A DNA stretch of 63,797 nucleotides from an uncultured Parabacteroides sp. (GCA_944325345.1 CALUZV010000021.1:1-63797); one strand, 5' to 3'. Counted from the stretch's first letter, positions 7,934 through 17,749 are shown. The notes: a model not told the origin generated them from the sequence alone. Numbers and translations are program-made.

Positions 7934-9739
7934 CTATTTATACATCTTCTCAATCGCTTCCGCGTAATGCTCTGCCACCACTTTTCGCCGCAGCTTCAGC
8001 GTATCCGTCAGTTCCCCGCTTTCCATTGAGAAGGGATGGGCAAGAAGGGTGAAGCGTTTGATTTTTTCGAAGGCAGCAAGATGTTTCTGCTTTTCCTCGA
8101 TACGCGCTTCCATCTTTTTATATATAAGAGGATGTGCCAACAGTTCTTCATCGCTTTTGTATTCGATGTTTTGCTCTGCGGCGTAGGCTTTCAGCAGTTC
8201 GAGGTTGGGGACAACAAGTGCGCTGACAAACTTCCGCTCGTCGCCAATCACGGCAATCTGTTCGATATAGGGATCGCTCGATACACTGAGTTCGATTGCC
8301 TGCGGCGCGATGTATTTCCCGTTCGAAGTCTTGTAGAGGTCTTTGATACGCTCTGTGAAATAGAGGGTATCCCCTTCGAGCCTTCCCGCATCGCCTGTAC
8401 GGAAAAATCCGTCTTCGGTAAAAGCCAGCTTGTTTTCCTCGGGACGTTTATAGTAACCGGACATGACGGTCTTTCCCTTCACCAAAATTTCATGGTTGTC
8501 CGGGTCTATCTTGACTTGCAAGTCGGGCATAATCGTTCCGATGGAACCTACCACATATCCCTTTTTCGGATAGAAGCATACGGTTGCCGTCGTCTCACTT
8601 AGCCCGTAGCCATAACGGATAGGTATATTAATGGAAAGGAGGAATTCCGCCACCGTATCCGAGAGCGGCGCCCCGGCAACCGGGAAGAATCGTCCGTTTT
8701 GCAATCCCACGGCCTTCTTGACCAACGAGAACACCGTCTTATCATAGAACAAGAACTTCGCCTTCAGCGATGCCGGTGCTTTCAGCCCTTTGTTGCGGTA
8801 TCCGAGGATGTATTCCCGTCCCGTCGCCACCGCGTCGCGGAACAGGCGCTGCATCATCGGGCTCGAGGAATTGATTTTCTCTTGTATTCCGATATAAACC
8901 TTCTCCCAGAAACGGGGGACATTCGCCATCGCCGTCGGTTTCACCTCGGGCAAAGTCTCTTGTATCTTCTTCGGGTCTTGATTGATGGCGACGGTAGCGC
9001 CTCTATCCAGGCAGACACACGTCCATCCGCGTTCGAAAATATGCGTCAGCGGGAGGAAACACATCGAGACATCGCGGTCTGTGGTTTCCGGGATACGTAT
9101 CTCGTGCGTCCGCATCGCCTCCAGATAATTCGCGTGCGTCAGGACTACGCCTTTCGGGTGCCCGGTCGTCCCGGACGTGTAGATGATGGTTGCGATATCC
9201 GAGGGTAGTGCCTGGCTCGTACGAATCTTAACCGTGCTCTCGGTATGGGCATTATCCCCCAGACGGATAAAATCATCGAAATAGACGGAGGTCTTATCTT
9301 CGGGATTCAGCTTGACTGAAGGATCGAAGATGACAAGCCTTCTCAGCGTGGGCAATTTCCGCTGTACGATACGTGCATTGTTGTATTGCAACTGTTCACC
9401 GACGAAAAGCGTATGTATCTGCGCATCTTCGACGATGTAGGCGATCTGTGCCGGGGAGCTGGTCGCATACATCGGCACATCGACAGCCCGGTTCCCGTAA
9501 ATGCCGAAGTATGTATATAGACATTGGGGCATATTTTGGGAATAGACTCCGATATTCTCCTGGATTTCGATACCAAACTCGGCAAGCGCCTCGGCTGTCA
9601 GGCGTACCTTTTCTGCAAATTCCGTCCACGAAATTTTCAGCCATTTCCCGGTGGCGGGGTCTTTATGTTTCAGTGCGGTACGATTCCCGTACTTTTCGGC
9701 TTGCCGATGAATCAGTTCGGCGTAGTGGTAATGAACCAT
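7934..9739 (-). CDS. Long-chain fatty acid-CoA ligase (AMP-forming)
   Basis: The 601-residue adenylate-forming enzyme activates fatty acids with ATP and CoA. The P-loop-like motif IIYTSGTTGHPKG lies near residue 185, the A5 motif YGLSETT near 350-370, and the A7/A8 motifs (FFRTGDAGRLEGD, then KDLYKTSNGKYIAP) follow. The start MVHYHYAELIHRQ at 9739 is chosen because the open frame upstream of it runs through a repeat array and has no homologous look. A -7 box lies 27 nt upstream. It is the usual FadD-like protein of Bacteroidales; the gene name is not certain. Confidence 0.92.
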   Translation of the reverse strand: MVHYHYAELIHRQAEKYGNRTALKHKDPATGKWLKISWTEFAEKVRLTAEALAEFGIEIQENIGVYSQNMPQCLYTYFGIYGNRAVDVPMYATSSPAQIAYIVEDAQIHTLFVGEQLQYNNARIVQRKLPTLRRLVIFDPSVKLNPEDKTSVYFDDFIRLGDNAHTESTVKIRTSQALPSDIATIIYTSGTTGHPKGVVLTHANYLEAMRTHEIRIPETTDRDVSMCFLPLTHIFERGWTCVCLDRGATVAINQDPKKIQETLPEVKPTAMANVPRFWEKVYIGIQEKINSSSPMMQRLFRDAVATGREYILGYRNKGLKAPASLKAKFLFYDKTVFSLVKKAVGLQNGRFFPVAGAPLSDTVAEFLLSINIPIRYGYGLSETTATVCFYPKKGYVVGSIGTIMPDLQVKIDPDNHEILVKGKTVMSGYYKRPEENKLAFTEDGFFRTGDAGRLEGDTLYFTERIKDLYKTSNGKYIAPQAIELSVSSDPYIEQIAVIGDERKFVSALVVPNLELLKAYAAEQNIEYKSDEELLAHPLIYKKMEARIEEKQKHLAAFEKIKRFTLLAHPFSMESGELTDTLKLRRKVVAEHYAEAIEKMYK

Positions 9740-9766
9740 GATAATAATTATTTGTGAATAATGCTG

Positions 9767-9774
9767 CAAAAGTA
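9767..9774 (-). promoter_or_regulatory. -7 box of the acyl-CoA ligase gene
   Basis: The minus-strand sequence TACTTTTG matches TAnnTTTG and ends 27 nt before the ATG at 9739. No convincing -33 element is visible. The repeat array lies upstream of it. Confidence 0.45.
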
Positions 9775-9839
9775 CTGCTTTCTGTCCGAACCGCCGCACG
9801 TTTTTACACACTTTTTGCAAGAATGTGCAATCGCGCAGC

Positions 9840-10053
9840 TTGAAATGGTCTTTGCGACGCCGTTGCAAGAGCCATCCCGAGCGAAATGGTCTTTGCGACG
9901 CCGTCGCAAGAGCCATCCCAAGCGAAATGGTCTTTGCGACGCCGTCGCAAGAGCCATCCCGAGCGAAATGGTCTTTGCGACGCCGTCGCGAGAGCCATCC
10001 CGAGCGAAATGGTCTTTGCGACGCCGTCGCGAGAGCCATCCCAAGCGAAATGA
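9840..10053. repeat. Palindromic tandem array B (41-bp unit)
   Basis: Five 41-bp units start at 9842, 9883, 9924, 9965 and 10006, with a fragment at 10047. Two dyads alternate: TTGCGACGCCGTCGCAA and a looser CCAT-N10-ATGG. In the first unit their centres lie at 9860 and 9880.5, exactly half a period apart. Copies differ by only one or two bases. The array sits between the promoters of the divergent acyl-CoA ligase and topA genes. It has long open frames on both strands, which can mislead gene callers. Confidence 0.95.
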
Positions 10054-10153
10054 AACCGCTAACGGCGGCGGGAAGCCCCTCCCGTTTCGGGTTCTTTCCA
10101 AAACGATTTTCAAACATCAGAACTTTTAAGCGTGCACTTATAGAATTATTTAG

Positions 10154-10161
10154 TAAGTTTG
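10154..10161 (+). promoter_or_regulatory. -7 box of topA
   Basis: TAAGTTTG matches TAnnTTTG and lies 31 nt before the topA ATG. The upstream -33 element is weak. Array B ends about 100 bp upstream. Confidence 0.45.
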
Positions 10162-10192
10162 CAGCCGATTTTCCAAATAGAAAAAAACTGTT

Positions 10193-12532
10193 ATGCAAAA
10201 GAACTTAGTCATAGTGGAATCACCCGCCAAAGCGAAGACCATCGAAAAGTTCCTTGGTAAAGACTATAAAGTCATGTCAAGTTATGGACATATCCGCGAC
10301 TTAAAGGAAAAAGAGTTCAGTATTGATATTGATCACGACTATGCACCGAAATACGTGATACCGGCCGATAAACGCAAGGTCGTGGTAGAGCTGAAATCGG
10401 CGGCCGAGAATGCATCAACCGTCTGGCTTGCGTCTGATGAGGACCGCGAAGGAGAGGCTATTGCCTGGCACCTGTCTGAAGTACTGGGCTTGAAAACCGA
10501 TGAGACTAAACGCATCGTTTTCCACGAAATCACCAAGAATGCGATCCTGCACGCAATAGAGAATCCCCGGCATATCGACATGAACCTGGTAAATGCGCAA
10601 CAGGCGCGTCGTGTCCTCGACCGTATCGTTGGTTTCCAGCTCTCGCCGATCTTGTGGAAGAAAGTCAAGCCTGCATTGTCTGCCGGCCGCGTTCAGTCGG
10701 TCGCCGTGAGGCTTATCGTGGAGCGGGAACGGGAAATCAATGAGTTCGCGGCTGAGGCGGCATTCCGCGTAACGGCATCTTTCCTCTTGCCGGATGGGGA
10801 AACGCTGAAGGCAGAGCTGAACCGCCGCTTCAAAGACCAGGAAGAGGTCGAGGCGTTCCTGCAACGCTGTAAAAAAGCTACGTTCACGGTCGAGGATATT
10901 ACCACCAAACCGATGCACAAGTCGCCTGCGCCTCCTTTCACGACTTCGACGCTCCAGCAGGAGGCGGCGCGCAAGCTCGGCTTCTCGGTTTCGCAGACGA
11001 TGATGCTGGCGCAGCGGCTCTACGAATCGGGATTCATTACTTATATGCGTACCGACTCTGTCAATTTGAGTGATTTGGCTCTGGGAACAGCGAAGGAAAC
11101 TATCCTTGAAACCTTCGGGGAAAAATACTACAAGTTCCGTCAATATCATACGAAAAGCAAAGGTGCGCAGGAGGCACACGAGGCTATCCGCCCGACTTAC
11201 ATTGCCAACACCGAGATATCCGGCACGCCGCAGGAGAAACGCCTTTACGAACTCATCCGGAAACGTACTATCGCCTCTCAAATGGCCGACGCGACGCTCG
11301 AGAGGACGACTATCTCGATCGGCATAAGCGACGAGAAGGAAAAATTCGTTGCGCTGGGCGAGGTGCTGACGTTCGACGGTTTCCTCCAGGTTTATCGCGA
11401 AAGTTCTGACGACGAGACGGAGCAGGCACAGGAGAATGGGTTACTCCCGCCGGTCCGCCTGAACGACAGCCTCAGCCTGCAACAGGCCGTGGCGACAGAG
11501 CGTTTCTCGCAGCGTCCGCCTCGCTATACCGAGGCCAGTTTGGTTCGCCGGCTCGAGGAACTGGGCATTGGCCGTCCTTCTACTTATGCTCCGACTATCC
11601 AGACGATACAAAACAGGGAATATGTCGTGAAAGGAGATAAAGAAGGGGTACAGCGTACCTACATGGTCTTGACGCTCAACAAAGGCAGGATAACGAAGAA
11701 AAAGCAGACTGAGACAATCGGTGCCGACCGGGGAAAACTTCTCCCGACCGATATCGGTACGGTGGTCAATGATTTCCTCATGGAATGTTTTCCTTCCGTT
11801 ATGGATTACAATTTCACGGCCAGTGTCGAGAAGGAGTTTGATGCCATCGCCGACGGGGAGATGGTTTGGACGGAGGCCATCGACAAGTTCTACAAGATGT
11901 TCCATCCGATAGTAGAACAAGTAGCGGCTGTCCGCACGGAGCATAAAGTCGGTGAGCGTGAGTTGGGAATTGACCCCAAGAGCGGGAAGCCGGTCTTTGT
12001 CAAGATCGGACGTTTCGGTCCGGTAGCTCAAATAGGTATTGCAAAGGTCGATGATAAGGACGGGGAGAAACCTCGGTTCGCAACCCTCCTGAAGGGTCAG
12101 TCCATTGAGACGATTACGTTGGAGGAGGCGCTAAAACTGTTTGAATTGCCCCGAACTGTCGGAGAGTTTGAAGGGAAACCGATCACGGCGGCGGTAGGAC
12201 GCTTCGGACCGTTTGTCGTTCACGACGGGAAGTTCACGTCTATTCCCAAAGGGCTCACGCCGGTTTCCATTACGCTGGAAGAAGCCATTGACCTCATCCT
12301 CAAAAAGCGCCAGACCGACGAACAACGCTTCATCAAGAAGTTCGATGAAGAACCGGAACTGGAGATTCTGAAAGGCCGCTTCGGTCCATACATTAATTAT
12401 AAAGGGAAAAACTACCGTATCCCGAAGAGCCTGGGCGACCCGCTCGAACTTACCCTCGAGGACTGTCGCAATCTCATCGAGGAGGCTGCGGCTAAAGCTC
12501 CCGCCTCGTCCAAACGTTCAGCCAAGAAATAA
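10193..12532 (+). CDS. topA: DNA topoisomerase I
   Basis: The 779-residue type IA topoisomerase relaxes negative supercoils. The TOPRIM domain starts at VIVESPAKAKTIEKFLG (7-23) and includes the acidic motif SDEDREGEAIAWH (81-93). The catalytic tyrosine is Y284 in ITYMRTDS. The C-terminal part contains several topoisomerase C-terminal repeats (for example GRFGPVAQIG, GRFGPFVVHDG, GRFGPYINYKG) instead of classic Cys4 zinc fingers, and ends in a basic Lys/Ala/Ser tail. Length and layout are normal for Bacteroidota. A bidirectional terminator follows the stop. Confidence 0.98.
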   Translation: MQKNLVIVESPAKAKTIEKFLGKDYKVMSSYGHIRDLKEKEFSIDIDHDYAPKYVIPADKRKVVVELKSAAENASTVWLASDEDREGEAIAWHLSEVLGLKTDETKRIVFHEITKNAILHAIENPRHIDMNLVNAQQARRVLDRIVGFQLSPILWKKVKPALSAGRVQSVAVRLIVEREREINEFAAEAAFRVTASFLLPDGETLKAELNRRFKDQEEVEAFLQRCKKATFTVEDITTKPMHKSPAPPFTTSTLQQEAARKLGFSVSQTMMLAQRLYESGFITYMRTDSVNLSDLALGTAKETILETFGEKYYKFRQYHTKSKGAQEAHEAIRPTYIANTEISGTPQEKRLYELIRKRTIASQMADATLERTTISIGISDEKEKFVALGEVLTFDGFLQVYRESSDDETEQAQENGLLPPVRLNDSLSLQQAVATERFSQRPPRYTEASLVRRLEELGIGRPSTYAPTIQTIQNREYVVKGDKEGVQRTYMVLTLNKGRITKKKQTETIGADRGKLLPTDIGTVVNDFLMECFPSVMDYNFTASVEKEFDAIADGEMVWTEAIDKFYKMFHPIVEQVAAVRTEHKVGERELGIDPKSGKPVFVKIGRFGPVAQIGIAKVDDKDGEKPRFATLLKGQSIETITLEEALKLFELPRTVGEFEGKPITAAVGRFGPFVVHDGKFTSIPKGLTPVSITLEEAIDLILKKRQTDEQRFIKKFDEEPELEILKGRFGPYINYKGKNYRIPKSLGDPLELTLEDCRNLIEEAAAKAPASSKRSAKK

Positions 12533-12540
12533 CATAGATG

Positions 12541-12571
12541 AAAACTACGGGTAGCTTCTACTCGTAGTTTT
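12541..12571. terminator. Bidirectional terminator between topA and the DUF3109-like gene
   Basis: A 14-bp stem with one G-U pair (AAAACTACGGGTAG, loop CTT, then the complement) is flanked by A and T tracts on both sides. It serves the convergent topA and Cys-rich gene. The stop codon of the minus-strand gene (12558-12560) is inside the hairpin. Confidence 0.85.
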
Positions 12572-13139
12572 CTTTTATCAGCCGGGCACATTCCTCCAGC
12601 TCGGCGTACCATTCCGCACCAAACTTCCGGACCAGCGGTTCTTTCAGGAACTGATACACGGCCAGGTCTTTCATCTTCCCTAAGACGACGGCACCCTTAC
12701 AGACATCCCAACGGTGATAGTTCACCGCCGTGTATGTGTTATAGCGTTCGATCCGGATGGGATAGAGATGGCAGGATACGGGCTTGTAGAAGGAACAGCG
12801 TCCCTCGCGATAGGCCCGTTCGATAGCGCAATAGCATTTCCCGTCGGCGTCGCGGCAGGTAAAGACGCAATCTTTGTCGCCGACGATCGACGTTACCAAA
12901 TCTCCGTCGCGGTCTCTGTAAACTACGCCTTGCCGACGGATGGTTTCCTTGGCTGCCTCGGTCAGACTATCCCAAACGATGGGAACAACCTTTTCCAACT
13001 CAGCGACTTCTTCGTCCTCGACCGGAGCACCGGCATCGCCTTCGATGCAACATGCGCCACCGCACGCCTCAAGGTTACAACAAAACTTCTCTGTCAGGAT
13101 GTCGGATGAAACTACGACATCCTCTATTTGTATCATCAT
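12558..13139 (-). CDS. DUF3109-like cysteine-rich protein
   Basis: The 193-residue cytoplasmic protein carries Cys clusters: FCCNLEACGGACCIEG near residue 20, CVFTCRDADGKCYCAIE near 95, then CSFYKPVSCHLYPIR. This is the pattern of the DUF3109 / YkgJ-type putative zinc- or iron-binding family. Its biochemical role is not known. The start at 13139 uses the first of two adjacent Met codons. It is expressed convergently with topA and shares its terminator. Confidence 0.85.
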   Translation of the reverse strand: MMIQIEDVVVSSDILTEKFCCNLEACGGACCIEGDAGAPVEDEEVAELEKVVPIVWDSLTEAAKETIRRQGVVYRDRDGDLVTSIVGDKDCVFTCRDADGKCYCAIERAYREGRCSFYKPVSCHLYPIRIERYNTYTAVNYHRWDVCKGAVVLGKMKDLAVYQFLKEPLVRKFGAEWYAELEECARLIKENYE

Positions 13140-13162
13140 ATTTGTAATCGGGATATAAAAAG

Positions 13163-13215
13163 GCGGACCCGTAAAAGCGTCTTATTTCACAATAAAACGG
13201 CTTCGCCGGGTCCGC
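13163..13215 (-). terminator. Large-loop terminator downstream of gpmI
   Basis: Perfect 9-bp arms GCGGACCCG (13163-13171 on plus) and CGGGTCCGC (13207-13215) enclose a 35-nt loop. On the minus-strand transcript the hairpin is followed by CTTTTTAT. It lies 22 nt after the gpmI stop. Confidence 0.65.
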
Positions 13216-13237
13216 AAGTTCTCAATATAATTATAGC

Positions 13238-14752
13238 TTATGAAATCAAGTCTTTTCCAGTCATATCCGCCGGCTGCGGCATCCCAAGGATGTGCAATAT
13301 CGACGGTGCCACGTCGGCCAACACACCATTGGCAACCTTCGCTTCTTTATTTTCCGTTACATAAACAAACGGAACCGGGTTCAGCGAATGTGCCGTGTTC
13401 GGCGTACCATCGGCATTCAGCGCATGATCGGCGTTGCCGTGGTCGGCGATGATGATGACTTCGTAGTCATTTGCCTTTGCCGCTTCGACGGTGTCGCGCA
13501 CGCAGTTGTCGATGGCAACTACTGCCTTTTCGATGGCCTCATACACACCTGTATGGCCTACCATGTCGCCGTTAGCATAGTTCACCACGATGAAATCATA
13601 CTTCCGGGTGTTGATGGCTTCAACAAGTTTGTCTTTCACTTCGTAAGCACTCATCTCCGGCTTCAAGTCGTAAGTAGCGACTTTAGGAGAGGGAACGAGG
13701 ATACGATCTTCGCCCTCGAAGGGAGCCTCGCGTCCGCCGTTGAAGAAGAAGGTTACGTGTGCGTATTTCTCTGTCTCGGCGATATGGAGTTGTGTCTTTC
13801 CATTCTTCGAAAGATATTCACCTAATGTATCTGCCACATTTTCTTTCGGGAAAAGGATGTGTACGCCTTTGAACGAAGCATCATACGGCGTCATGCAGTA
13901 ATATTGCAGGCCCGGGATGGTCTTCATGCCCTGCTCCGGCATATCCTGCTGCGTCAAGACGATAGTCAATTCCTTCGCACGGTCGTTGCGGTAGTTGAAG
14001 AAGATGACGGCGTCGCCTTCCTTGATTGTTCCATCAACCGTCGCATTGTTTATCGGTTTGATAAATTCGTCCGTTACACCTTCATCATACGATTCCTGCA
14101 TAGCCTGTACCATGTCAGTAGCCTGCTTGCCTTTTCCTTCGATGAGCAAATCGTAGGCTTCCTTGACGCGTTCCCAACGCTTGTCGCGGTCCATTGCATA
14201 GAAACGGCCGACGATGGATGCGATGGTACCGCAAGACTTCTCGCAGTGTGCCGTCAGTTGTTCGATGAAGCCCTTACCGCTCTTCGGGTCTGTGTCGCGG
14301 CCATCCATGAAGCAGTGGATGAAGGTCTTCTCGATGCCATATTCCTTCGCGATGTCGCAGAGTTTGAACAGATGGTCGAACGAAGAATGCACGCCACCGT
14401 TTGAAGTAAGCCCCATGAAGTGGATAGCCTTCCCGTTCTCTTTCGCGTATGTGAAAGCGGAAACGATTTCCGGATTTTTCATGATGCTGCCGTCAGCGCA
14501 AGCGCGATTTATCTTTACGAGGTCTTGATAAACGATTCGGCCGGCACCGATATTCAAGTGGCCTACTTCAGAGTTACCCATCTGACCGTCGGGCAAGCCT
14601 ACGTTCTCGCCAGAGGCTTGCAACTGTGAGTGGGGATAGCTGGCGAGCAGCGAATCCCAATACGGTGTCGGGGTTACATAGATTACGTCGTCCTTCTGGC
14701 GGTCTCCGATGCCCCAGCCGTCCAGAATCATCAAAAGTGCTTTCTTAGCCAT
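13238..14752 (-). CDS. gpmI: 2,3-bisphosphoglycerate-independent phosphoglycerate mutase
   Basis: The 504-residue enzyme interconverts 3- and 2-phosphoglycerate in glycolysis through a phosphoserine intermediate. The metal-site Asp is D11 in MILDGWG, and the nucleophile is S61 in [17 protein letters not shown]. Later metal ligands are in [12 protein letters not shown] and [10 protein letters not shown]. Length is typical of the Mn-dependent iPGM family. The gene has its own -7 box 50 nt upstream and a terminator downstream, so it is probably monocistronic. Confidence 0.97.
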   Translation of the reverse strand: MAKKALLMILDGWGIGDRQKDDVIYVTPTPYWDSLLASYPHSQLQASGENVGLPDGQMGNSEVGHLNIGAGRIVYQDLVKINRACADGSIMKNPEIVSAFTYAKENGKAIHFMGLTSNGGVHSSFDHLFKLCDIAKEYGIEKTFIHCFMDGRDTDPKSGKGFIEQLTAHCEKSCGTIASIVGRFYAMDRDKRWERVKEAYDLLIEGKGKQATDMVQAMQESYDEGVTDEFIKPINNATVDGTIKEGDAVIFFNYRNDRAKELTIVLTQQDMPEQGMKTIPGLQYYCMTPYDASFKGVHILFPKENVADTLGEYLSKNGKTQLHIAETEKYAHVTFFFNGGREAPFEGEDRILVPSPKVATYDLKPEMSAYEVKDKLVEAINTRKYDFIVVNYANGDMVGHTGVYEAIEKAVVAIDNCVRDTVEAAKANDYEVIIIADHGNADHALNADGTPNTAHSLNPVPFVYVTENKEAKVANGVLADVAPSILHILGMPQPADMTGKDLIS

Positions 14753-14801
14753 ATTCTTTATATATATTTAAAAATTTGTTGCGCTTCTTTCAAATCGACT
14801 G

Positions 14802-14809
14802 CAAATATA
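14802..14809 (-). promoter_or_regulatory. -7 box of gpmI
   Basis: TATATTTG on the minus strand matches TAnnTTTG, 50 nt before the gpmI ATG. Array C begins about 65 bp further upstream. Confidence 0.5.
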
Positions 14810-14873
14810 CGGTTTAAATCGGTACACCCCGTTTCGATAGCATAGATTAACATTGCTACTGAGGCTTCCGAAT

Positions 14874-15006
14874 CGCTCGGGAACAAAGAAAATCCATTTC
14901 TTGCGTTTCCGAACACTTCGGAACCTTTGAAAATCCATTTTCGACCTCTCCGAACACTTCGGAATGTATAAAAATCCATTTCCAGTGTTTCCGAACACTT
15001 CGGAAG
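14874..15006. repeat. Palindromic tandem array C (41-bp unit)
   Basis: Dyads TTCCGAACACTTCGGAA start at 14907, 14948 and 14989, 41 bp apart, with a degenerate copy at 14876. Between them is AAATCCATTT. In the last interval its centre (14976.5) is exactly half a period from the main dyad centre at 14997. Bases outside the two dyads have diverged between copies while the dyads are kept. Confidence 0.9.
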
Positions 15007-15143
15007 AACAAATACTATCTGCACTCTTCCTCTGATTCAGGGGAAGTCCCCGCAGGGGGATGGGGTCAATATGGGTTAAAACCCAGAATATGAGAGAGAC
15101 CTCCTGACCACGGCGATAAATCACCGTGCTAAACATAATTGTG

Positions 15144-15426
15144 AATTGTCAATTGTCAATTGTCAATTAACACAAAAATCCCTGCCTCACACCGACGAGA
15201 AGCAGGGATTTTCCTTTAAAACTTTTCCGCCTTTTCCTTTTCACAAAGTACTTTTACTGTGGCGGATAGAACTTTTTCAATTACACTACTATTATTATTA
15301 ATACTAATTAAAAGCGTTCACCCTCACGGGCTACTATTTCTTTTCAATTGACAATTGAGGATTGACAATTGACAATTATTGGAGATACCCCTAAATTGTC
15401 AATTGTCCATTGTTAATTGTCAATTG
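15144..15426. repeat. AATTGTC heptamer repeats in opposing orientation
   Basis: Three tandem copies of the heptamer AATTGTC occur at 15144-15168. Copies in the inverse orientation (AATTGAC) occur at about 15343-15378, and copies in the first orientation again at about 15394-15426. The first two blocks can pair over 200 nt and enclose the terminator at 15175-15212. Similar simple heptamer runs are common between genes in Bacteroidales. Confidence 0.75.
15175..15212 (-). terminator. Terminator downstream of the DUF6383-type gene
   Basis: Perfect 11-bp arms (AAAATCCCTGC and its complement) surround a 16-nt loop. On the minus strand a run of five T follows. It is about 215 nt after the stop of the surface-protein gene. 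Confidence 0.75.
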
Positions 15427-15427
15427 G

Positions 15428-17749
15428 TTAGCGTACGCTAACCTTAACGGCTTCTTCACCATCCACGCTTACGATTGCGATACCTGCCGGTACGCTGATT
15501 GTAGCGTTATCAGAAGTAAGAACTTCGTTAGCAACGATCTGGCCGAGGATAGTAGAAACTACCACGTTCTTACCGGCGGCGTTCTTGATGTTGATGGCAC
15601 CGTCGTATGCTACGACCTTAACGTCTGTTGCAGAGATAGCTTCGTTGGCTGTAGGAGCTTCAACGCCTTCGATTGCGAACAACATAGCTTCAGCCTTTTT
15701 ACCCCAAGAAAGGCTCTCATTATGGCTAATCAGATAATTCTTTGCAGATGCGTAGTTGCTAGCTGTCAATTCCTTATCATTTGCACTAAGCTGACGAATG
15801 TAATAATATCCATCGCCATCTTCCGTTTCAACAATCTGGAATTTGAAGCGATTCAAACCACCTTGTGTACCGTTGTTATCGGCTTTAGCCGCAATTGTTG
15901 CTACTTTACCCTTGATATCTGTAGTCATTGTGTCGCAAGATGCATCCAATGTACCTGCCTTGAACAATGCCTTCTTATAATCAGCAGAGAACTGATATTC
16001 GCGGTTATAAACACCATCGGCTACATAATAGTCAATAGAGTCTTCCGGATTGAACAAGAACATGCGTTCACCCAGACCGTCGTTACCAATACCCTTAGAG
16101 ATATAGAATGAAGGAACAACTGCGTCTTCGTCTGTTATGTGCAGATAGAGGACTTCATTATCGTTATTAACAACGACGGCATCACGACTATCTTCTTCCA
16201 TAGAAATGTAGTTGCCTTTTTCACTCTGGAGAGTGATATGACCAGATTCAGTCCAAGAACGTTCAGGAGCTTCTTCGAGCAGATAGCTCTTGATATATTT
16301 GGCATCCGGTTCCTGAGTCAAAGCATCAGCACCAAAACCAATTCCATTCTTCAAATAATCAGAGATATCATTCTTTGTCGCTGTGTGATTATCAATAACG
16401 ACTTGACTATTGGTGGCATAACCACTCTTCGCAGTTGCATTGTCTGCCAAAACAATTAATGATACAGACTCATCGACATTGTCTTTAATGATATACTGCT
16501 GAATTGGAATGTAATCATTCAGTTCTGCCTCGTTACTTCCATTAATATCGAAGTACTTATCTTTAACGACATCACCATCAACAATCAACTGCATATTATA
16601 AGTATAGTATGCGATAGTATCGCCATCTATCTGATAATCTACAGTAGCTTTATCACCTTCACCTACGCGGAATGCGTATGTACGAGTAATATAGCTTGGC
16701 TTTTCAGACTTGTTCAATTGCCATTGAGCTGCTTCAGCTACATCGGAAGTATTCGTTCCAAAGACAAAATCTTTAGGACTAGATGTATATTTTGCTGTCG
16801 GATATACCTTGTTAGAAGTCGGAGTATTATCACGTGCAAAAGCAATCGTTACTTTTGTTGCATCATCTACATTCCAAGTACCATTGAATTTATCTGTTGA
16901 TTCCGGAGTCTCGAGAACTACTTGGCTCAATTGCAAGTTAGCTACAGGAGAAACAGCATCGATGTCGCCATTATCTTGAACATCCAGAATCGTGTAGCTG
17001 GAAGTTCCTTTGCTGTATCCCAAAGAGTATTCGCCATTTCCTTCGTCGAACAACTGTACAGTAAACTTCACTGCATCGTTCGCACGGTTAGCGAATGTAA
17101 CCTGAGTACCCTGAACTTCCGTGATTACGAACTGGAATTCCGGCATATTCTCATCTGTCAGCACGCTACCTTTTGCATACAATGCGTCTGCATAGGCCGG
17201 AGCGAACAGATATTTGCCATATTCAGATTCGTCATCATTCTTGTCGCCGCTGACAAACTTGATGTTATAGATAGCAGGACCATCGGCATTCAAGAAGTGA
17301 GTACCTGCAACGGCATTGGATTCAACGAACTGGAACTTGTAGTCGTAGCCTGTAACGTTAGCAGTTACCAAGTATTCGCTTGCGCCATAACCTGTACCAG
17401 ACTTGATAGTCATATCGTGGTTATCCTTCATTTTCTGAACTGTAGCATCGGCTGTTTCATTTACGTAGAAATGAGTCAGTGCGATAGCATATTTGCCACT
17501 GTTAGAAGCATTCTTCTGGATATCAAAGCAAGCGTTCCAAACAGAGATTTCATTACCTGAAGGAAGTTTGTCTTCGTTTTCAGCAATAATGTCTTTGTTT
17601 GTCTGAGCAAACATATTGAACTGCTGGCTTCGAGCTGAAATTGTCGTCAAGGCAAAACCTTCTCCTGATTTTCTAGTTGCGGCAACATCGCTCTTGTTAT
17701 CATTGGGGTTTACAGCGATGAATTCACAATCCATCAGGAAGTCGTACAT
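15428..17749 (-). CDS. C-terminal portion of a split surface protein with DUF6383-type C-terminus
   Basis: This 773-codon open frame starts MYDFLMDCEFIAVNP and has no signal peptide. Its last 75 residues (from about TNEAISATDVKVVAYDGAINIKN) resemble the DUF6383 domain at the C-termini of large secreted Parabacteroides proteins; the rest is beta-rich with repeated domains. It is in the same frame as the preceding gene, from which only one TAA (17759-17761) and three sense codons separate it. It is best read as the continuation of that gene. Without readthrough it would lack a secretion signal. Base composition is more AT-rich than in neighbouring genes. Function is unknown. Confidence 0.7.
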   Translation of the reverse strand: MYDFLMDCEFIAVNPNDNKSDVAATRKSGEGFALTTISARSQQFNMFAQTNKDIIAENEDKLPSGNEISVWNACFDIQKNASNSGKYAIALTHFYVNETADATVQKMKDNHDMTIKSGTGYGASEYLVTANVTGYDYKFQFVESNAVAGTHFLNADGPAIYNIKFVSGDKNDDESEYGKYLFAPAYADALYAKGSVLTDENMPEFQFVITEVQGTQVTFANRANDAVKFTVQLFDEGNGEYSLGYSKGTSSYTILDVQDNGDIDAVSPVANLQLSQVVLETPESTDKFNGTWNVDDATKVTIAFARDNTPTSNKVYPTAKYTSSPKDFVFGTNTSDVAEAAQWQLNKSEKPSYITRTYAFRVGEGDKATVDYQIDGDTIAYYTYNMQLIVDGDVVKDKYFDINGSNEAELNDYIPIQQYIIKDNVDESVSLIVLADNATAKSGYATNSQVVIDNHTATKNDISDYLKNGIGFGADALTQEPDAKYIKSYLLEEAPERSWTESGHITLQSEKGNYISMEEDSRDAVVVNNDNEVLYLHITDEDAVVPSFYISKGIGNDGLGERMFLFNPEDSIDYYVADGVYNREYQFSADYKKALFKAGTLDASCDTMTTDIKGKVATIAAKADNNGTQGGLNRFKFQIVETEDGDGYYYIRQLSANDKELTASNYASAKNYLISHNESLSWGKKAEAMLFAIEGVEAPTANEAISATDVKVVAYDGAINIKNAAGKNVVVSTILGQIVANEVLTSDNATISVPAGIAIVSVDGEEAVKVSVR

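Larger units (their letters stand above)
15007..15427. other. Intergenic region with hairpins, terminator and heptamer repeats
   Basis: No credible gene is seen. The region holds a TGGGTTAAAACCCA palindrome at about 15072-15085, a hairpin around 15109-15127 (CACGG / CCGTG), the terminator at 15175-15212, and AATTGTC-type heptamer repeats described separately. No promoter with both elements was found. Confidence 0.6.

Noticed and set aside
9740..10198. Open frame extending the acyl-CoA ligase 153 codons upstream
   Set aside because: The extension is made of array B units and promoter DNA, and the family N-terminus begins at MVHYHYAEL. A -7 box lies between the two.
9748..10208. Several 120-residue Arg-rich open frames over array B
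   Set aside because: They are translations of the 41-bp repeat in shifting frames on both strands and have no independent coding features.
14768..15136. 122-codon frame upstream of gpmI
   Set aside because: It runs through array C and the gpmI promoter, and it has no start context or family resemblance.
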